8,098 nt of DNA, from positions 1 through 8,098 of the forward strand of contig NZ_QUKD01000020.1 in the NCBI RefSeq assembly GCF_003480915.1. Direction: 5' to 3'. The position numbers and the translations under genes were made by a program. This stretch comes from Parabacteroides sp. TM07-1AC (GTDB lineage Bacteria > Bacteroidota > Bacteroidia > Bacteroidales > Tannerellaceae). The notes beneath the pieces are model-generated. The model searched no databases, was not told the origin of the DNA, and saw only the letters and a program-made list of their open reading frames with translations. Below are positions 5,475 to 8,098 of the stretch, one piece after another. Every line of letters starts with the position of its first letter. The first letter of the stretch is position 1.

Positions 5475-6076
5475 ATCTTTTCCCTTTTGTTCTTCTCGTC
5501 CTTGTACAAGGCTTTTATATCATCGAAAAGCCCGGCTTTTCCTTTCGCATCGATATAGCTTGCGATATAGGAGAAGATCTTCTCCTGCCTTTGCGTCACA
5601 GCGTCCAGCCTTGCATAAATGGCTTGTTGGTTCTTCAGAAGCATATCCCTCGACTGACCGACTGCCTTTTCCGCCCGGTCCAAAGCCTGCTCCCTTATCC
5701 CGGCAAGGCTTGCAAGGTCACGCATGAATAGGTCATTGTCTTTTTGGTATTGGCTGAACTTTTTTTCCGTAAGTATCGAGTCCATGCTCATGGTCACTCT
5801 CATGCTTGTACTGCCCATGGCTTCACAAGCCGGACGCAAGAAATCCTGCTCCTGCTTCCTGATGAACGCTATCACCTGATCACAGCGTTTGATAAGTTTC
5901 TGCATTTCCTTTGCCGGGCTTTCATGCTCAACCGGATTGATGCCGTACTTCTCGAAGTACTCCAGCGCACAGGAAAGGAAGTCTTTCTTTGATACATTAT
6001 TGGACTTTGCCAGCCTGTCAAGCCGGGCAAACGTTTTCCGGTCAATGGTTACCGAGGTGGTTGTTTCCTTATCCAT
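5471..6076 (-). CDS. btgA: Mobilization accessory protein, BfmA/BtgA family (oriT-binding)
   Basis: A 201-residue protein expected to bind oriT and help the relaxase; BtgA of pBFTM10 is known to bind its oriT region. Residues 7-48 form a ribbon-helix-helix domain (strand TSVTIDRKT, helices around FARLDRLAKSN and SKKDFLSCALEYFEKYG). The remainder (about 55-190) is almost entirely helical, charged and coiled-coil-like, ending KDEKNKREKI. The start ATG at 6076 lies about 40 bases inside a strong leftward promoter, without a Shine-Dalgarno site. It is the first gene of a two-gene operon overlapping btgB by ATGA. The AATTGC half-sites between promoter and start resemble those before the second BtgA-like gene at 828, which suggests related operators. 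Confidence 0.87.
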   Translation of the reverse strand: MDKETTTSVTIDRKTFARLDRLAKSNNVSKKDFLSCALEYFEKYGINPVEHESPAKEMQKLIKRCDQVIAFIRKQEQDFLRPACEAMGSTSMRVTMSMDSILTEKKFSQYQKDNDLFMRDLASLAGIREQALDRAEKAVGQSRDMLLKNQQAIYARLDAVTQRQEKIFSYIASYIDAKGKAGLFDDIKALYKDEKNKREKI

Positions 6077-6078
6077 AC

Positions 6079-6098
6079 AATTGCGATTTTAATTGCTA
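6079..6098 (-). promoter_or_regulatory. Direct half-sites before btgA, possible RHH operator
   Basis: AATTGCGA (6079-6086) and AATTGCTA (6091-6098) are spaced 12 bp apart between the btgA promoter and its start codon. The same AATTGC core recurs in the promoter of the other ribbon-helix-helix gene (749-754, 771-776). They are candidate binding sites for one or both proteins. Confidence 0.4.
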
Positions 6099-6123
6099 CT
6101 TATATTATTAAATCTCTGATTTA

Positions 6124-6153
6124 CAAAGATATGATTTTAGCCACAATTTCAAA
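6124..6153 (-). promoter_or_regulatory. btgAB promoter
   Basis: On the minus strand TTTG (6153-6150), an 18-bp spacer and TATCTTTG (6131-6124) fit the Bacteroidetes consensus. Its -33 element lies in the loop of the 14-bp inverted repeat at 6135-6169, so a protein or DNA structure there would block transcription. Confidence 0.7.
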
Positions 6154-6169
6154 ATAATTGTGGCTAAAA
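6135..6169. repeat. Perfect 14-bp inverted repeat at the promoter/oriT edge
   Basis: TTTTAGCCACAATT (6135-6148) and its exact complement (6156-6169) flank a 7-nt loop. It spans the btgAB promoter region. It may be the BtgA or relaxase recognition repeat of oriT, an operator, or both. Confidence 0.75.
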
Positions 6170-6350
6170 ATCTTAAACGGCTGATTTTCAGCCGTAGTCC
6201 CGCAGGGCAAGAGGAAAAAACAGGGCTTGCCCGGTTTCCTCTTGCTGTTCTTTCGGCTGCTTCGCATCCGGCGAACACCCTCCCCTGCGGTACGGCGAAA
6301 GCTCGTACAAGGGGGACGGGGAGAAGTCGGAGCGAGGCACTAAGAAAGAA
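6170..6350. other. oriT: Probable origin of transfer (oriT)
   Basis: A non-coding, GC-rich segment directly upstream of btgAB and quite unlike its AT-rich flanks. It holds several overlapping inverted repeats: GCAAGAGGAAA (6207-6217) with 6235-6245; GGGCAAG (6205-6211) with 6226-6232; CCGCAGGG (6200-6207) with 6283-6290; and CTCCCC (6280-6285) with 6318-6323. In pBFTM10-type plasmids oriT lies at this position, and BtgA binds it. The nic site itself cannot be placed from sequence alone. Confidence 0.65.
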
Positions 6351-6434
6351 CCTATTCCACAAACAAAAAAACACATAAAAACGACACAACAGGCTGCATA
6401 AAATAAACACAAATTGTTTCGCTATATGGAAACA

Positions 6435-6449
6435 AAAGATTATCTTTGC
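6435..6449 (+). promoter_or_regulatory. Promoter and palindromic operator of the toxin-antitoxin operon
   Basis: TATCTTTGC at 6441-6449 is a consensus -7 box, with a weak -33. It is overlapped by the palindrome AAAGAT-T-ATCTTT (6435-6447), well placed for repression by the antitoxin. Predicted transcription starts near 6456, which rules out toxin starts upstream of that point and supports the ATG at 6468. Confidence 0.65.
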
Positions 6450-6467
6450 AACACTAAAAAACTTTAT

Positions 6468-6815
6468 ATGGAAGCAAAATCAAGATTCAAGGTCAAATTA
6501 TCCAACGAAGCCCAAGAGTTTTTAGACGGATTGCCCAACAAGGTACGTGAGAAGATCATTAGCAATATTCGTAAATCTACCTTTGTAATTGATCCAGATT
6601 TATTCAAGAAATTGGATGATACGGATATTTGGGAATTCAGAACGTTCTATAACAAAACCAAGTACAGGCTTCTTGCTTTTTGGGATAAGGACGATAAGAT
6701 AAACACTCTGGTAATCGCAACGCATGGGTTTATCAAGAAAACCCAAAAGACACCTCCCAAAGAAATAGCCAAAGCCGAAGAGATTAGAAAAGATTATTTT
6801 AATTCAAAAAGATAA
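6468..6815 (+). CDS. Toxin of a HigB/RelE-type toxin-antitoxin system (Gp49-like)
   Basis: A 115-residue basic protein of the HigB/phage Gp49-like family, RelE-fold mRNA interferases that cleave messages on the ribosome. Family hallmarks are IWEFR at 54-58, YRLLAFWD at 66-73 and THGFIKKTQKTP at 85-96. The frame is open from a TTG at 6414 and has an ATG at 6426, but both precede the predicted transcription start. The ATG at 6468, a few bases inside the transcript, is the better start. The toxin comes first and the antitoxin second, with a 5-bp gap, the order typical of HigBA. Its job here would be post-segregational plasmid stabilisation. Confidence 0.88.
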   Translation: MEAKSRFKVKLSNEAQEFLDGLPNKVREKIISNIRKSTFVIDPDLFKKLDDTDIWEFRTFYNKTKYRLLAFWDKDDKINTLVIATHGFIKKTQKTPPKEIAKAEEIRKDYFNSKR

Positions 6816-6820
6816 AGCGT

Positions 6821-7135
6821 ATGGAAGCAAAGAAATTTTATACACTCGAAGAAATCGAGGATAAATACATCGGGGAAAAAGGTACTCCCAAACGTGATGC
6901 CTACGAAGAAGAACTTAACTCCTTTTTGATAGGTGAAGCCATTAAACAGGCTCGCCAATCAAAGAACTTAACCCAAGAGGAGTTAGGTAATCTGATAGGA
7001 GTGCAGCGTGCTCAAATCTCCCGAATTGAAAACGGTAAGAACTTAACCTTTTCCACCATTGCAAGAGTTTTTAAGGCTATGGGGATAAGTGCTAAACTTG
7101 AAATCGGAAGCATGGGAAAAGTTGCGTTATGGTAA
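6821..7135 (+). CDS. Antitoxin, XRE-family helix-turn-helix (HigA-like)
   Basis: A 104-residue partner of the preceding toxin. Residues 38-85 form a Cro/CI-type helix-turn-helix (IGEAIKQARQSKNLTQEELG, then VQRAQISRIENGKN), ending in a short beta-like tail KLEIGSMGKVALW. The first 35 residues are acidic and probably wrap the toxin. It should neutralise the toxin and repress the operon through the palindrome over the -7 box. Both proteins begin with MEAK, encoded by nearly identical start contexts (ATGGAAGCAAA at 6468 and 6821). Confidence 0.88.
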   Translation: MEAKKFYTLEEIEDKYIGEKGTPKRDAYEEELNSFLIGEAIKQARQSKNLTQEELGNLIGVQRAQISRIENGKNLTFSTIARVFKAMGISAKLEIGSMGKVALW

Positions 7136-7141
7136 CTAACT

Positions 7142-7189
7142 ATATAACAAAAAGTTATATCAAATCCGGGAGCGAAAACGCATCCCGGA
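7142..7189 (+). terminator. Two hairpins after the antitoxin gene
   Basis: ATATAAC (7142-7148) pairs with 7154-7160 around A5. TCCGGGA (7165-7171) pairs with TCCCGGA (7183-7189), with an inner GCG-AAAA-CGC. The second is strong but is followed by AAAATTC rather than a T-run. It probably insulates the toxin-antitoxin operon from the origin, although it could be part of the origin. Confidence 0.5.
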
Positions 7190-7456
7190 AAATTCTCGCT
7201 TTATACATAAAAAATCATAATTAAACACATATTAACACGCGGGAAAATTCGCTCGATTTACCCCGCTGCGCTTGGCTTTTGCTTTGCTTTCACAAGTATT
7301 CAAAAACTCGTTTTTAGGCTATTTCCGTTTTTCTTGACCTCCTAAAATCTCTTTGACTTGTTTTAAAGCATAGCTTGTTATATGCTTATCAACTTTTGAA
7401 ATTGCATTTATAAATTACTAACTATCAACAAATTATAGCAACACAAAAGGGATTAA
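7190..7456. other. AT-rich part of the replication origin
   Basis: There is no supported coding sequence. The stretch holds a repeated GGAAAATTC (7187-7195, 7242-7250), a 7-bp inverted repeat AAGCATA/TATGCTT (7366-7372, 7381-7387), an inverted iteron at 7298-7316, and two TTATCAAC/CTATCAACA sequences (about 7386 and 7423) that loosely resemble DnaA boxes. Position and composition suggest the strand-opening region beside the iterons. Confidence 0.5.
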
Positions 7457-7529
7457 AAACGAGTTTTTGAATGTTATAAACGAGTTTTTGAATGTTATTT
7501 TGCTCTTTAAAAACGAGTTTTTGAATGTT
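7457..7529 (+). repeat. Origin iterons (three direct copies)
   Basis: AAACGAGTTTTTGAATGTT occurs exactly at 7457-7475, 7478-7496 and 7511-7529. The spacings of 21 and 33 bp are close to two and three helical turns, placing the copies on one DNA face. They lie about 80-150 bp upstream of a Rep_3 gene and are the expected Rep binding sites. An inverted copy lies at 7298-7316. Confidence 0.88.
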
Positions 7530-7546
7530 TTTGTGGAGATACATTT

Positions 7547-7600
7547 TTCAATCTCGTTTTTAATTTCTATATTTGCGAACATTCAATCTCTCGTTTTTAA
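7547..7600 (+). promoter_or_regulatory. rep promoter flanked by inverted partial iterons (autorepression operator)
   Basis: The -7 box TATATTTGC at 7568-7576 is consensus; the -33 (TTTTC near 7545-7549) is weak. Two near-identical sequences, TTCAATCTCGTTTTTAA (7547-7563) and the same with a 2-bp insertion (7582-7600), flank it. They are inverted, degenerate relatives of the iteron, the classical layout for Rep binding as dimer to its own operator. Confidence 0.65.
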
Positions 7601-7606
7601 AATTAC

Positions 7607-8098
7607 ATGAATATGGCTGTAAAGATTACGAACAAAGACGTGATACAGAGTTATTTAATGACCGTATCAAAGTATAACTTTTCCGTGTACGAAAAACGCA
7701 TTTTGTACCGTCTTGTAGAAGCTATGCAATGTGAACTTGAAGGAAAAAAACTATATCCCGGGCTGCGAATCGAGAAGAATTTGTACGATGACAGGGTTGT
7801 TTTAATGCCCATTTCTGCGTTTTTAGCCAACGATGACGATGAGAACTATACCCGTGTGAAAAAAGCCCTTTTAGACCTTAGAAACAAGGCTTTTGAGTTC
7901 GATGACGGGCAGGTATGGAAAGTGATAGGTATTATCGAGAAGCCACAATTCAACTATAAAAGGGGCTGGGTAAGATTTGAGATACAGCCGGAAATATATA
8001 ATGCCGTACTCAACTTCTCAAAGGGATTCAGGAAATATGAGCTTAAAACGGCAATGGAATTTACAAGCCAATACTCGATGCGGTTCTATGAGCTTATG
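7607..8098 (+). CDS. Replication initiator protein, Rep_3 family (N-terminal part; continues at base 1)
   Basis: Plasmid initiator that would bind the origin iterons and recruit the host replisome. Joined to 3-530 across the circle, it makes a protein of 326 residues, normal for Bacteroides RepA/RepB-type Rep_3 proteins. The N-terminus (MNMAVKITNKDVIQSY, then a stretch containing VSKYNFSVYEKRILYRL) is the family's first winged-helix signature, and a second conserved block reads NYTRVKKALLDLRNK. I chose the ATG at 7607; an in-frame ATG at 7613 is equally possible. No Shine-Dalgarno site is visible, as usual in Bacteroidetes. Directly upstream are iterons, a TATATTTGC -7 box and partial inverted iterons flanking that box, which suggests autorepression by Rep. 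The family assignment is strong; copy number and host range cannot be read from the sequence. Confidence 0.92.
   Translation, partial: MNMAVKITNKDVIQSYLMTVSKYNFSVYEKRILYRLVEAMQCELEGKKLYPGLRIEKNLYDDRVVLMPISAFLANDDDENYTRVKKALLDLRNKAFEFDDGQVWKVIGIIEKPQFNYKRGWVRFEIQPEIYNAVLNFSKGFRKYELKTAMEFTSQYSMRFYELM
8058..8098. repeat. Terminal direct repeat (circular overlap), right copy
   Basis: This is the second copy of the 41-bp overlap with bases 1-41. It lies inside the replication initiator gene, whose frame is preserved when the ends are joined. Confidence 0.95.

Noticed and set aside
6160..6378. 72-residue plus-strand ORF across the probable oriT, and the two minus-strand ORFs opposite
   Set aside because: It lies over dense inverted repeats, has arginine/serine/alanine-rich composition typical of GC-rich non-coding DNA, and shows no domain.
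6414..6467. N-terminal extension of the toxin from TTG 6414 or ATG 6426
   Set aside because: The extension contains the operon's own -7 box and operator; transcription should begin after it.
1..8098. CRISPR array, insertion sequence or integron attachment site
   Set aside because: I saw no regularly spaced repeats beyond the iterons, no transposase, no integrase and no terminal inverted repeats around the accessory block.

Overview
The window is a closed circle read once around. Bases 1-41 are repeated exactly at 8058-8098, and the replication gene runs off the right end and continues in frame from the left end. The real molecule is therefore a plasmid of about 8,057 bp. The host is almost certainly a Bacteroidales bacterium (Bacteroides/Parabacteroides/Prevotella type). 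Promoters fit the Bacteroidetes pattern (TTG or TTTG at -33, TAnnTTTG at -7), backbone genes lack Shine-Dalgarno sites, and the replication and mobilization proteins belong to Bacteroides plasmid families.

Backbone. (1) Replication: an iteron-rich AT-rich origin (about 7200-7606) precedes a Rep_3-family initiator (7607-8098 continuing at 1-530), followed closely by a 63-residue unknown (534-725). (2) A ribbon-helix-helix/coiled-coil protein of BtgA-like design (828-1355) lies behind a strong promoter with repeated operator-like motifs. (3) Mobilization: a leftward btgA-btgB type operon (6076 to 4590) encodes an oriT-binding accessory protein and a DUF5712-type relaxase. The GC-rich, repeat-rich segment just upstream (about 6135-6350) is the probable oriT. 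(4) Stability: a toxin-first HigBA-type pair (6468-7135).

Accessory region (1383 to about 4266). A PAP2-type membrane phosphatase gene appears to be split in two. Its catalytic body lies at 1383-2099 (minus), and a signal-peptide-bearing 5' end lies at 3803-3934 (minus). Between them are a ferredoxin-nitroreductase (2093-2911, plus) and a convergent Erm(F)-like 23S rRNA methyltransferase (3016-3816, minus), separated by a 13-bp inverted repeat. Both inserted genes are AT-rich and carry clear Shine-Dalgarno sites, unlike the backbone. The erm gene now sits behind the phosphatase promoter and a roughly 440-nt leader containing several long inverted repeats, two tiny ORFs and an intrinsic-terminator-like hairpin with a possible antiterminator partner. 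This leader is the most interesting unexplained structure in the window.

Taken together, this is a small mobilizable plasmid that should confer macrolide-lincosamide-streptogramin B resistance. It relies on a helper conjugative element for transfer and is stabilised by a toxin-antitoxin pair. A second oddity is a near-consensus plus-strand promoter just beyond the relaxase stop codon, pointing antisense into btgB, next to a large nested hairpin.
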